Shown: positions 47,222 to 59,101 of the stretch, one piece after another | How the letters are laid out: every line of letters starts with the position of its first letter | How positions within the stretch are numbered: position 1 is the stretch's first letter | Assembly: GCA_958510875.1 (NCBI GenBank) | Contig: OY294067.1 | Span: forward strand, 28,074,912-28,138,911 | Source: Endomychus coccineus | Lineage: Eukaryota > Arthropoda > Insecta > Coleoptera > Endomychidae | DNA: 64,000 nt | Direction: 5' to 3' | The notes under the pieces: generated by a model | What the model was told of the DNA's origin: nothing | Databases searched by the model: none | What the model saw: only the letters and a program-made list of their open reading frames with translations | Made by a program: the position numbers and the translations under genes

Positions 47222-50200
47222 GTGAGTAAGTACTATACTTGTATTTAACAGTTTGTTTATTAAGTCATGATTGTGTTGCAGAGATTTGATGACAATATTC
47301 AAAGATCCTCCACCAGGGTTATATGTTGTTGGAGATGAGGCAAATTTAAAATTTGTTCATGCCATAATCATTGGGGTAATGGATACACCATATGAAGGAG
47401 GATTCTTTTATTTCATATTGAAATGTCCCAAGGAATATCCGATAGCTCCGCCCAAAGTAAAACTTATGACTACTGATGCTGGTAGAGTGAGGTTTAACCC
47501 AAACTTATACAAGAATGGGAAAGTTTGTTTAAGTATTTTAGGGTAAGTCATCTGTGTTGTATCTTCAAGATGGAAAAATTGAAAAGTTGTAATTGACTGT
47601 GGCTGTGTGACTGTGAAATCATGGATTATCTTTTTTAGAACATGGACAGGACCTGCCTGGAGCCCGGCCCAACAGTTATCTACTGTTCTCTTGTCGATAC
47701 AAAGCTTGTTGACTGAAAAGCCCTACTATAATGAACCTGGTTATGAGAAGGTAACCTGAAATCAATATTGTTAAGTAGTGTATAGATGATCGCATCCTGG
47801 CAAGGCAAGAAATCTTTGAAATTTATTCGGTCATACTACCATATGCAATTTTGCTTGATTGACATTTTATTTGATGTTTCTAAAACCCAACAAGTTAGGA
47901 ACTAAGTTTCAGGAGACCACAGAATATGTATTGCAATAGAATCACATAATCATAAATGTATATTTGACATGTTGGATGAGTTATTGTTGGGAAAAACCTA
48001 CTTATTTGAATAACCGGGTACTAGCAATTCGAATGTTTTTAAAAACCGGATACTTATGGAATGTCATTTTAATACTTATAAATAAATGAAACTGCATCAC
48101 TCGCAAGCTGAAACATTATTCGTTATTGCTTTATTAGTTTATTCGTTCGTCTTCTCTAGTTTGTGCTTGTGTGGTTTGCGCCGGTGGCGGCTTATTTGTA
48201 ATAATTCGATTTCTACTTTATGTTTTATGTTTCTTTGTCTCTAGTTAATCATTGATCGGCATGCCCAATATAAATTTATATGATTCTGGGTTTTGTTACA
48301 TGGGCTTAGGTTTATGATAAATGGAATAACTAAGTTTATTGACAATTCGTGAAATTGTTGAAAAATTTCAGAAAAACCTAAAAATAGTATTTCAAAACAA
48401 AATAATTCATATTTGCTGATAAAGAAAAAGATCTTCTCTTAAATGTGAATCTACAAAAACCCTCCCCATTAGAAGAATTGACTTATTAGGCCTGCAATTT
48501 CTTGTGTTTACTAGATCAGAAAATTGCAAAGAAATTATTAGTAGACACACAAAATTTAAATGCCAGTTTAGTTTGAAAAATTCCCAAAAATTATTATTAA
48601 AGATTTAAGTTTGAAAAAAGATAATTGTAATTTGATCAATCATTCATATGCTTTCATGTGATGTTAATAATCTGTTTTCAATCAACTTTTTCACAAAGAA
48701 AACTTTCCATTACACCACCAGATACATAGAATTATGCGTATATGACTTCAATTCGATTACAATAATGTTAATATTCTAACTAAGGAGATGATTCACATAA
48801 AACGTGACTCCAAATCTGTAAATAGATACTCAAAATCGAAGTAATATTTATACAAACTTAATTAAATAAAATTTCTTGCAAATTCCTACATGCCTCTTTA
48901 TAATGTTAAAAGTGTATTAGGTAGAATGTCAAGTATATTTCCATAACTGACAAACCTTTTCTATTAGCTTGTGAATCTAACATCTAGTTTGAAAGTGAAT
49001 ACTTGAATTTATTTGTCTCGTCCTCTCGTCTCTAGTCGATCACTTACTGTGTTGACATGAGCACGCATTTATTAAAAATTCTGCTTAGCAGTGGATTTTT
49101 GATAATTATACTATAGCATTGAGGTTTACAATTTCGTTTATTCGTGTTTCTGTTCGTTTCGGCGACGTGGGCATTTTAATTGAAATTGGTGCGATAAGGA
49201 CGCTTGTGTAATACAATCAGTTTTAAGTAATCAAGTTTTAGACATAGTATAGTAAGTCTTCTGATGTTGGTCGTGAGACCGAAACGTACGTAAAGCATAA
49301 GTGTTAATGTGAACTATTTCCCGAGAATTTATATATAATTCATACGTGGGTCAAGAACGTCCTAATTATCGGTCTCATCGACTGTTAAGGAATTACTTGA
49401 ACGGAATAATAGCCACCTGTTTCCTAGGAAATATTAAAACTAATCTGTTTACTTATTAATCAGAAATACCAACTTCTACCAAATGTGAATAAGACACGAA
49501 GTCTAGCAGTATGCTTGCTGCTCCAATATCAGTCTACAATTATTAAAACTTAATAACACACATCTATGTTCACTTAGTACTTATATTTCACTCGCCAATC
49601 CGTAGTCATAATTCATAGAGATAGAGGTAGAGAGTATATGGTTTAAAAACAGGTTGTGACACTTGAATTGTAAATCGATAACCTGATAACTTAGGTTATT
49701 ATAATAACCTGTTAATGGGTTATTTTTTACTCAAGTGGTTTCAACACTAGGATGAGTGTTTCGATAACCATATACATATATATGTGTTGATCAGGGGGAC
49801 TGTAGCTTGAAGATCATAATAACAATTTATTCCCATAAAGTACGAGTACATCAGCCATACCAAAATGATAGATGTACCAAAAATGATAATAATTCAGTAG
49901 ATTATTTACAACTGAGTATATTAAATCACTACAATACATAACAAAGAGAAGCCAAGCTATTCTTCAAATGTGTAAATACAGTTCGCAAGGAGATACTGTC
50001 TCAATTTACCCTTTAATAAAACCATGCGGATCATGCTGGGACATGTATATGTTTTTGAAATTCATGAATTGAGTACTTGTCAAATTAATTACGTTTGTTA
50101 TATTAGTCCAGGCTGTGAACCGGGATTTTAGCTATAATAAAAAAAAATGTAAATTTGAATGAAAATGTTTTTTTTTGCATTACCATCAGGAGGTTCTCAG

Positions 50201-53200
50201 GATCATTCATACACCTTAAAACCTCAACCCCACCCATTGGGGGCAAAAATGGCCCGAAATCTCCAAGTCTTGAATTGTATCTTCTACAAAAAAGGTATTT
50301 TGGCATTTCGAGTGCACTTGGCGGTTTTTGGGTCGCTGAACACGAATCCGTAGCCAGATTTACTTGCAATCCATCGTAGGGGGGGGGGGGGGTAAAATCG
50401 ACAAAATTGGCTAATTTCGCACCCCTAATATATTATTTTGCAATTTACGTGTTTTAGGCATTTCGAATGCTCCAAGGAAGTTTTTTGGGTCGCTGAATAC
50501 GATTCCAAAGCCAGATTTACTCGAATATCATCGTAGGGATGCGAAATTTACAAAAATGGCTAATTTGACACGCTTCTAAATTTTTATTATTTTTGCATTT
50601 TAAAATTACTTCGTAGTAAATCTGGCTTCGGAATCGTATCCAGCGACCCAAAAAACCCCCTTGATGTATTCAAAATGCCAAAAACACGTAAATTGCAAAA
50701 TAACATATTAGGGGTGCGAAATTAGCCAATTTTGTCGATTTGACCACCCCTACGATGGATTGCAAGTAAATCTGGGTACGGATTCGTGTTCAGCAACGCA
50801 AAAACCTCCTAGTTGCACTCGAAATGCCAAAATACTTTTTTTTGTAGAAAATACAATTCAAGACTTGGAGATTTCTGGGCATTTTCGCCCCAATGGGTGG
50901 GGTTGGGGTTCCCAAGAGGTTTTAAGATGTATGAATGATCCTGAGAACCTCCTGAAGCTAATGCAAAAAAAAAAGTCAGCGCACTCCGGGAGTGCAGGCA
51001 GAAGTGAAAACTTGAACTTATGGCGCGTTGGGCACTTTTTTGGGTGAGCATTTTTAGGTGCGCTCGCGACATGAGAAATTGTTCATAAAAAATCAAGTTT
51101 ATCAAAGCAATGTGGGCACTTTTTCAATAGACATGAAGTATAATAATATAGAAACTATATTTGAAGGAAGTGGTTTTATTTAAATGAGTAAATATTAGTA
51201 AATAGTAAATACAAAATTTATCAATTCTCATCCATAATTTCAACAACTCTTACATCATCATTATCAGCATTTTCATCATTATTATCAGGATTTTCATCAA
51301 ATTCTAAAACTGAAACAATAGGTCTATGGTAACTAAAGTATGAAATGAACAATTTTGATTTAAATCTATTTATATATCTTGTGAATACTGCATCAATAGT
51401 AGTTAGTATTATCTTTCCCACAAATTAATATTCATTTATAAAATAAATATAAAAAACTCTCAATCTCGTCTGTCGCGAGGGCACGAACGAATGCCCATGC
51501 AAAGACTGCGTATAGCATGCAGCGCTCTCGCATACCTATACACTCTGAGTATACATATAGGTATGTAATCTCGTCTGTCGCGAGAGCACAAACGAATGCC
51601 CATGCAAAGAGCGCGTATAGTATACATATATTATAAGAATACACGCGGAGTATATCTGTGTAAAATCTCATCTGTCGCGAGAACGGCTGAAAATGCTCTC
51701 CCACAAAAGTGCCCAACGCGCCATAAGAAGTTTTCACTTCAAAAAATTTTTGATTCAAACTTAATGTTTTTTTTTTCCAGTTCATAGCCTGGACTGTATA
51801 GTTATATTGTAAAATTATCATTATGTATTTTATTTATGTTAAATTGGCCTTGCTGTAATTAAATAAATAAACCTACTCTGACTTAGTATTCAAATTCAAT
51901 AGTCTTTTATTTTCTAAGTAGAGATCCAGATTTTCAGGAATACATGTTTTTTCAGGAAAGAAACCCTGGAGATGCTGACCATTACAGTGAAATCGTGAGA
52001 CATGAAACCTTACGTGTAGCAGTGTGTGGTATGTTGGAAAATGAGTGTCATTTATCTGTACCGGCTCAGTTGATTGAAGTTATGGAAACAACTTTTGTGC
52101 ATTTCTACGATTTGTATATTGAAACAGCCAAGACCAAACTACACTTAGACAGTCAAGTACTCTATGTGAGTTTTATCTTCATATATTGCTTTAATTGATT
52201 TCTTCTGTTTTTCAAGTTGGAATTAACGGGTATTATATTTTCATAACTAGTTTAAATTCAATTGAGTTTTCCATTACTTTGTAATATTCCATTTCAAACA
52301 AATGACAATGGAATTACTTTGTTAAAGAACACAATGAACTTTTGATTATAATTTTAAACTCGAACATTCCATAATGTATCTCTTTTAATAGAAAATAGAA
52401 AAATGTACTTCAGAAGATGGAGAATAAAACTCAAATTTTACACAAAACTTTTAACATTTAATTTGAAAATGCTGACAAATTTTTTCACCACACTGTGGCA
52501 TTTTCAAAGCAAGGAGTTGGCAACTAAGGCTAAATCTATAAGTATGTCCTTAAATATTAGGGATCAGAGTGTGGTACAAATTGAGGGTGGGTTTGGATAA
52601 TGGTGGGAGTGTATTTACAAAATTGTTAACAAGTGGTGAATTATATCTATCGATTTGATCATTTAATATTACATTATTACTGTTTTTTGAGTCTTTCAGT
52701 ATTTCTATGGATTCTGGTACATTAAGTTTATGTCCTTTTTCCTGAATATGTAGAATATCGGGATTAAGGGTGAAATTGTGGTTATGTTCTAACAGGTGAT
52801 TCGCGTAATTAGAGACCTCTTTTTTGAGTCTGTAACTTCTCAAATGTTCGTTGAACCTTACGCTGTAACTGCGTCCAGTTTGTCCTATGTACAAAGCACT
52901 ACAGACATCACATCTCAGTCTGTAAACTCCGGATTTCTTTATTTTATCTTTTTTAGATTTCGAGTCATTAATATAATATTAATATATAAAATAAATATCA
53001 AACTTGTATCATTTGATGTCAAGAACCTTTTTCCAAGTATTTCCACACAATTGACCATTAGTCTAATTGAAGATCTTTTAATCCGCAATAATACTTTACC
53101 GGCAATAACACAGGAAATATTAAGTTTAATCTCACTTTGCATAGACCAAAATTATTTCACAAATAACGATAAATATTACAAACAGAACACCGGACTCCCC

Positions 53201-55148
53201 ATGGGTTCGCCATTATCTCCGTTGCTAGCAGAAATATTGATGAATTACTTGGAAACTAAGATTTTAAATTCCAATTTTCAGCACATGTTTGTATATTGGT
53301 ATCGCTATGCTGACGACGTAATCGCTTGCTTTACAGGCAGTAACCGTCAGATAAATTCTTTTCTCACCTATATTAACAACTTACACCCAAATATAGAATT
53401 CACATTAGAGATGGAAAACAACAAGTCCTTAAACTTTTTAGATCTGACCATTTCACATACAAATAATTAATTTTCTTTCGCTATTTATCACAAACCCAAC
53501 CACACAGATATCACAATACACAACACTTCTTTCTTTACATCCACACATGTATGATACATAGATTAATTAATGTCCCATTAAGTGAAGATAATTTCCATTT
53601 GGAATTAAACAGAATCATAGATATTGCCAAAAATAACGGTTATAATGTCAAGATAATAAAATACTTCAAAATAAACTCAATAAAAAAGCCTTAAACGTAA
53701 TTTATCCGCAGATTAATAATAATACCAAATCAAATTTCACATGTCTAACATATTTAGGTAAACATTCATTAAAAATATCAATTCCTTAAAAAACAGAATA
53801 AAAACGTCGCCTTTAAAACAACAAATAACCTATGCTCGTATATTAATAACTCGAAATCTAAAAAGATACATTAAAGAAATCTGGAGTTTACAGACTGAGA
53901 TGTGATAACTATAGTGCTTTGTACATAGGACAAACTGGACGCAGTTTCAGCGTAAGGTTCAACGAACATTTGAGAAGTTACAGGCTCAAAAAAGAGGACT
54001 CTAATTACCTGTTAGAACATAACCCCAATTTCACCCTTAATCCCGATATTCTACATATTCAGGAAAAAGGATATAAACTTAATATACTAGAATCCATAGA
54101 AATAATGAAACACTCAAAAATAAATAATAATGTAATATTAAATGATCAAATCGATACATATAATTCACCACTTGTTAACAATTTTGTAAATACACTCCCA
54201 CCATTATCCACCCCCCACCCTCAATTTGTACCACACTCTGATCCCTAATATTTAAGAACATACTGTTAGATTTAGCTTTAGTTGATAACTCCTTGCTTTG
54301 AAAATGCCACAGTGTGGTAAACAATTTGTCAGCATTTTTAAAATAAATGTTAAAAGTTTTGTAAAAAATTTGAGTTTTATTCTCCAACTTCCGAAGGTAA
54401 AAACAAAGTAATTGTTCTTCCATTTGATTCTAAATTAATGTACGTATCGCCCGTTGGAAAATTGCTCTTAAAAATTAAGTTATTTAGGATTTTAATTTTG
54501 GCATGTAGCCTATTTGAACCTGATATCATTTGTAGATTCGACTTACGTTTTAATAATGTTTCCATCAATCTACTAACGTCCTCAACTAATAACCGCCTTT
54601 CACGTAGTTCCGACTAACGATCGGAAGTGATTTTAAAGTCGACTAAACGAAGTAACGATCCGACTAACGTTGGTAGTATCAAGAACTCGCTTGTTGGGTT
54701 GTTATGTTACAGTGTAGGACCCAAAACTGAAAAACATCACGCGAACCATATGAAGTAGTTTTTGAAATTGACTCATGATCCAACTAACTTTGCATTTCTC
54801 AAGAATGCCCCACTTTTTCATGGGTTTTACAGTGACACATCAATATAACTGTTGACATGGTGGAACTAGCATCATGCACCACAAATCATATATGCGGATT
54901 TAATGCATACCATTTTGAAAGCGACACGTTACTTGTAATATAATTTGCATGAATGAGGATTAATTATTTGAAATTTTCAATAGGACCCCTTTACGCAAAT
55001 CCCATTCAAATTCGAATACAAGAAAATCATGGAGAGACTGGAAACCATACATAGTCGATTGCATAATCAGCATTCAGTTCCTGCAACCGTCAACCAAATT
55101 CCATTAACAGATGGAGATTCTGATGAGAAAGATGAGAGTACCGACTGA
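47109..55148 (+). CDS. UBE2Z: UBE2Z ubiquitin-conjugating enzyme E2 Z (5 coding exons)
   Basis: Exons 47109-47221, 47282-47542, 47639-47750, 51956-52165 and 54984-55148 join in frame to 861 bp (286 residues). The UBC fold contains [17 protein letters not shown], the NPN motif (110-112, in place of HPN), and the catalytic Cys120 in [10 protein letters not shown] followed by [11 protein letters not shown], all characteristic of UBE2Z. The C-terminal extension has [14 protein letters not shown] and an acidic tail. Family knowledge: UBE2Z takes ubiquitin or a ubiquitin-like modifier from the E1 UBA6 and passes it to substrates. Human UBE2Z is longer at its N-terminus; here the protein starts with [10 protein letters not shown]. 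All junctions are GT-AG. Introns 3 (4.2 kb) and 4 (2.8 kb) are expanded by transposons. AATAAA at 55333-55338 is a likely polyadenylation signal. Confidence 0.96.
47282..47542 (+). CDS. UBE2Z: UBE2Z coding exon 2 (UBC core, catalytic Cys)
   Basis: Acceptor TTGCAG. It runs from [10 protein letters not shown] to KVCLSIL and holds the NPN motif and catalytic Cys120. It ends GG before the donor GTAAGT. Confidence 0.95.
47639..47750 (+). CDS. UBE2Z: UBE2Z coding exon 3
   Basis: Acceptor TTTTTTAG, donor GTAACC. It encodes [20 protein letters not shown] and then [14 protein letters not shown], the end of the UBC core. Confidence 0.95.
47751..48744. other. UBE2Z intron 3, 5' part
   Basis: No recognisable element. 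Confidence 0.35.
48745..49345 (+). mobile_element. Penelope-like 3' end fragment in UBE2Z intron 3
   Basis: ORF end, 3' UTR and terminal repeat in plus orientation, ending at TATATATAATTCATAC. The ribozyme at 49256-49295 is decayed (CTGATGT core; helix I half lost). Confidence 0.82.
49346..50169. other. UBE2Z intron 3, middle
   Basis: AT-rich. A short palindromic patch lies near 49670-49730 (ATAACCT repeats in both orientations). Nothing else is recognised. Confidence 0.35.
50170..50975. mobile_element. Large foldback element in UBE2Z intron 3
   Basis: Arms of about 350 bp (50170-50522 and 50611-50975) are inverted copies. The outer end TTTTTTGCATTACCATCAGG matches, inverted, CTGAAGCTAATGCAAAAAA. 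Shared blocks include the CCCCACCCATTGGGG region and GGGTCGCTGAA/TTCAGCAACGC. An uninterrupted G-run lies near 50379-50393. No transposase. Confidence 0.85.
51001..51745. mobile_element. Foldback-type element with internal tandem repeats
   Basis: The ends GAAGTGAAAACTTGAACTTA and, inverted, GAAGTGAAAACTTCTTATGG are each followed by GGCGCGTTGGGCACTTTT. Inside, a roughly 100-bp unit (CTCGTCTGTCGCGAG, GAATGCCCATGCAAAGA) is repeated two and a half times at 51465-51690. A 66-residue minus frame at 51221-51421 is unassigned but could be a transposase leftover. Confidence 0.7.
51956..52165 (+). CDS. UBE2Z: UBE2Z coding exon 4
   Basis: Acceptor TTTTTTCAG, donor GTGAGT, phase 0 at both ends. It encodes [20 protein letters not shown] through LHLDSQVLY, including the family-specific C-terminal helices. 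Confidence 0.95.
52402..54403 (+). mobile_element. Third Penelope family, head-to-head pair in UBE2Z intron 4
   Basis: 52402 to about 52965 is the 3' end of one copy in minus orientation ([23 protein letters not shown]). From about 52975 a plus copy follows with RT motif A ([14 protein letters not shown]), B ([16 protein letters not shown]), C ([11 protein letters not shown]) and NFLDLTI. After frameshifts comes its own GIY-YIG (53890-54248). The outer ends GAGAATAAAACTC are inverted relative to each other. Both copies are broken, and neither has the 42-base hammerhead sequence. Confidence 0.85.
52975..54248 (+). pseudogene. Penelope RT / GIY-YIG, frame-shifted
   Basis: RT is open to a stop at 53470; the linker between RT and nuclease is shifted and shortened; the nuclease resumes with [20 protein letters not shown]. 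The catalytic YADD and GIY-YIG residues remain, but the frame is not continuous. Confidence 0.82.
54984..55148 (+). CDS. UBE2Z: UBE2Z coding exon 5
   Basis: Acceptor TTTTCAATAG. It starts [20 protein letters not shown] and ends in [10 protein letters not shown] before TGA. Other frames give no UBE2Z similarity; this one continues phase 0 from exon 4. Confidence 0.92.
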   Translation, partial: DPFTQIPFKFEYKKIMERLETIHSRLHNQHSVPATVNQIPLTDGDSDEKDESTD

Positions 55149-56850
55149 TTTAGCTTAGGATAACTGTTATTTGATTAGTTTTTGTACTTCAAGAGTGGAC
55201 CATTTTATATTTTTAGTACTTATATAATTGAAAATAAGTTTTTTCCTACACATTGGTATTAAAAAATATACAACTGATGCTATTCATTTGTTTTTCGTGA
55301 AATTCGTAAGCTTATTGATAAAAGTGTAAATAAATAAAATCTACATTATTACAAGATATTTGTTTCATGCTATGTAGTTTCATAAAATTATGATTGTATT
55401 GTTGTACTCATTAAAGTCTTGTTGCAGTAGTATACTAGTATATAAGTACGACTATAGATGAAATAGCCGATTTTATCAGTATTAAGAATAGTATTTCTGT
55501 CAAGGTGTAGGTTCTCAGTTGGAAAAAGTATTTCAGGTCGATTAATAATCTTAACTCAGTTTAAAAGCTATGCATTTACGAAGAACAGAGATGTGAAAAA
55601 ATATTTATTCAGGTTGAGTAGTTGAATTACTTTCTGCTGTGAATTCATCTTGGGAAAGACTTATCTGAAAGATATAAATATAATTCTTAAAGCACAGGGA
55701 ATGTAATACAGATGTAACAAAAAATACTTAACTAGCTAGTGAAGTTAAATTAAATATTCTGAAACTACTGATTATTTTGAAAAATGTTGCTTTTCCTATA
55801 TCCTTATTTGAATTTATTTCATATTTTGATCATAAAAAGTATCTATTGTATAATAAGAAATCAAATTTTGTTATATAGGTTCCAGAATCTAAAATTGAAC
55901 ATTGAAAATTGGTTGAATGGTATTATCATTATTCGCTTTAAAAATTATTTTGTCTTTTTGTCATGAAATCCACAATGTTTGTATTTTTTGAGCAATTATT
56001 TTTAAGCAAAAAAGTTAAGAAATTCACCAATACTGGGAATTACACATACAATTATTGAACTTGTTTTGCAATATTCTGTTATAAATTTTCACAACCAGTT
56101 CAACATCTGATAAACTATTTTATTTTCGATATAGTACGATGAAATTAATGTTTTTATAATAGATGAAAGTACATTTTCGTACAAAAAGGGAAAAAAGAAC
56201 TTAATAAAAAAGATTTTGAAAGCATTTTTCTTCGTATGTTTTACTATGAAAAATATGCTCAATTTTTGTTGCAAATATAAAGAAAATTTCATCAACTAAA
56301 GTTACTCAATTTACATTTTTCATCAAAATCAGTGGTTCTAGAGATATTTATTAGTGAAAGGTCAAACCTTTCTTCGAGTACTGTTTTAAAACACTAGGTT
56401 CAGTTATTAAAGATAAAAGATTATTTTTCTCTATCATTGAGTAACTGCAATTGTAAAATAGCAGTTATGAATCGGTTTCATAAAATCTAAACATACTTAT
56501 TCAAACTAGAAACTTTTTTACAAATAATATTGTCGTTTCATCGATTTAAATAGTGTATAGTGTTATCTGCATTCATAAAAATAATTTGTTATGTTATGTG
56601 AAATTTTATAATAAATGAATCTTGACATTTATAATAGATGTTCATTTCATATTTATTTTTAGTTCAGCCAAACTTATTTATTACAATTAAACTACAAACT
56701 TTATTCCTATATAACAGTGAAATCTTCAACATCCAATGATCTAATCCTACATTCAGTGTTCTTTTAACATAGAATATGTTTTTACGGAAGACTTAATTGA
56801 TGGAAAGCGTTACGCAAGAACCGTTACGTGGATCCGTAACAGGTCTGATT
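55149..56850. other. UBE2Z 3' UTR and intergenic AT-rich DNA
   Basis: Contains the AATAAA at 55333-55338. No further feature is recognised up to the P-type element. Confidence 0.5.
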
Positions 56851-56858
56851 GGTCGAGA

Positions 56859-57288
56859 CCACGGGCGTACATATAGGTCTGGGAACTCGAGGTTGTTTCC
56901 TATGTGAGAAGTGAGTCCGCTAAGCATCAACTGTCGCGTAATACCAAAAAGGGTGGCGCAGTAGTAAAAAAGTGATCTCTGACACTATACGCCGTGTTCT
57001 CTGACAACTGTCATTTTTGACTTCAACACAAGGAATACCTGCGTTTTGAGAAAAAAATGACGAAACCGTGCATTTGCCGAAATGCAAAACGGGGTCCGGA
57101 AGTGTAAAGCAAAAAACTTTTGTTTTTGAAGTGCCGAAAGATGCAGAAATGCGAAAAAAGTGGATACTTGCGATTCCGGAAAGAAATCGTTTTACCACTT
57201 CGATCCAAGCGCTAGCTAGTGACAGCGAGGGATTACGAGTTTGGCGACGCGTAACAGACTCATGTCAAACATACGAGTTCCCAGACCT
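56859..57288 (+). mobile_element. P-superfamily element, copy 4 (THAP, right end shortened)
   Basis: The left end CCACGGGCGTACATATAGG is normal; the right end stops at CCAGACCT, about 15 bases short. Even so GGTCGAGA flanks both sides exactly (56851-56858 and 57289-57296). The THAP exon is shifted early, then reads GSVKQKTFVFEVPKDAEMRK. Confidence 0.75.
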
Positions 57289-57599
57289 GGTCGAGAGTCG
57301 AGACCAATAGACTCCTCCTTCTTTTATACTAGCGCCGAGCGTAGAGGAGTGTATATGTGACTGACCACATTCATATAAGTTATAAGACAGTCTACTGAGG
57401 ACGCGAACCTTGTCCAGAATTATCAATTTATTCTTTTTTATTTGTTGGGAAGAAAGAACATTAAACATGTTCTATGTTATTCGTTTTTATCCTATAAAAA
57501 GAATTTTTTTTTCGGTATATAATCAATTGATCAAGATGCACTGACCAATATTATAAATGAATTGTGATCAATTGATCACGTGACTTTCCTCACTTTTGT

Positions 57600-57970
57600 T
57601 AGCAAACTACATTTAGGAGACTCAATGTTTTTGTTATATAGCCCACCCAAGACAACACTATCGCATTTCATTATTAAGTCAAGTAATGCATTCCAAGCAA
57701 TTGACAGAAACGTATTATTAGAACTAAAAATGTATGGGATAGAGGGTAAGGTATTGGCAAAATGATTATCGAAAATAAAGTAAGAGATACAGTATCAAAC
57801 GAAAACGATATTACATTTAGTGTTCCACAGGGTGATTCTAGAACATCTTTCATTTATATTATATATGAATAATATCTCTACGTCAACTGTGAATTCATTA
57901 ATTTATTTGCTGATGACACCCTAATTGCAAGTAGCGATTCAAATTTGGACACATAACTGATTATAATGAT
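57600..57970 (+). pseudogene. Jockey-type RT fragment
   Basis: Broken translation: SSNAFQAIDRNVLLELKMYG, then HLSFILYMNNIS and LADDTLIASSDSNLDT-like sequence (catalytic ADD). A different LINE family from the one at 24221. The ends are not visible. Confidence 0.65.
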
Positions 57971-58024
57971 GATGATGTAAACGAAATACATGAAAATGAA
58001 TAAATTGAAATTAAATGTTTTTCG

Positions 58025-58480
58025 TGTTCAGGAAGCTCGTGCTCCAAAAACCTTAGGTACTCTTCGCCAGTAAGTCTATGTGGAAGAATGCAAGGTCTAA
58101 TAAGGTGTTCACCGATAATTCCAACCCAAATACTTGAAAATTATACCTGAAACGGATATTCTATAATAACATTGAGATTATCCTCAACCCAGATATGGTT
58201 ATTGTGGAAGGTAATGATGGCATTACGAGAAAACGAAGCTTCATCTGTGGAAAGCACATGGCCTAAGAAATCAGGGGTTCTTAATAATCTAATACGCAAC
58301 TATATGCATAAATAAATAAAATAGGGGAAAATCTCTAGGTAATAGAGCCTGCACACGTTTCATATGATAATGATAAACTTGTTGTGAATGCAAAAGCTGT
58401 TTTTTTCTTGAAGAACCGTGTTCAATGCGCTTTGAAACCAAACAATTTCTTGTCGAACCAGTGACGTCAGAATTGAATGC
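58025..58480 (-). pseudogene. Mariner-related transposase fragment
   Basis: Minus-strand pieces in several frames: YHYHMKRVQAL, NPDFLGHVLSTDEASFSRNA (catalytic Asp in TDEA), ITFHNNHIWVED, IWVGIIGEHLIRPCILPHRL and TGEEYLRFLEHELPE. These are blocks of an insect transposase common in this DDE group. Inactivated by stops and shifts. Confidence 0.75.
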
Positions 58481-58489
58481 GGTTCAATC

Positions 58490-58723
58490 CACGGTCGTAT
58501 ATACAGGTTTGGGAACTCGAGGCTGTTTCCTATGTGAGAAGTGAGTCCGCTAAGCGTCATCTGTTGCATAGTACCAAAAGGGTGACGCATGAGTCGAGGA
58601 ATGATCTGACAACATATGTCGATCCATGCGCCAGCTGGTGGCTGAGCGAGGGACTACGAGTTTGGCGACATGTAAGAGACTCATGTCAAACATAGAGTTC
58701 CCAGACCTGTATGTACGACCGTG
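58490..58723. mobile_element. P-superfamily MITE, copy 5 (234 bp)
   Basis: Both terminal repeats are present (CACGGTCGTATATACAGG and CACGGTCGTACATACAGG inward). The interior is deleted so that only about 90 bp remain between subterminal blocks. A solo terminal piece follows at about 58737-58765. I see no matching flanking octamer. Confidence 0.8.
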
Positions 58724-58930
58724 CCTACGACCCCGGTCGTATTACAGGTCTGGGAACTCGAGGCACAACATTGAACCATCGATTACGAAATTTGAGCCTG
58801 CACATAAGACCATAAAAGAAATCAATTTCAACTTTTAAATTTTATATTTGACAATATAAAAAATTAATATAACTTTAAAAATCAACATTCTAATTTTAGA
58901 AGGCTTCAAGTATCCTGAATTTCCATATCC

Positions 58931-59101
58931 TCACCTGACACCATGTCCCTGTACTAGATGAACACCTACATCTACTGGTGAATTACGTTCTTGTGAAACA
59001 TCCATTTCTATTTCATCGTCTTCTTCTTCATCATGACTTTCAGATTCATCGTCATCATCATTATCATCCTCATCATCTTCCTCCTCTTCTTCTTCTGGAT
59101 T
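58931..59101 (-). CDS. ANAPC15: ANAPC15 coding exon 3 (acidic tail)
   Basis: Acceptor TTTTAG; reads NPEEEEEEDDEDDNDDDDES, then further acidic sequence and IEMDVSQERNSPVDVGVHLV, ending QGHGVR and TGA. Confidence 0.9.
   Translation of the reverse strand, partial: NPEEEEEEDDEDDNDDDDESESHDEEEDDEIEMDVSQERNSPVDVGVHLVQGHGVR

Noticed and set aside
51221..51421. Possible small acidic protein gene
   Set aside because: Lies between inverted ends of a transposon; likely transposase leftover, identity not supported.
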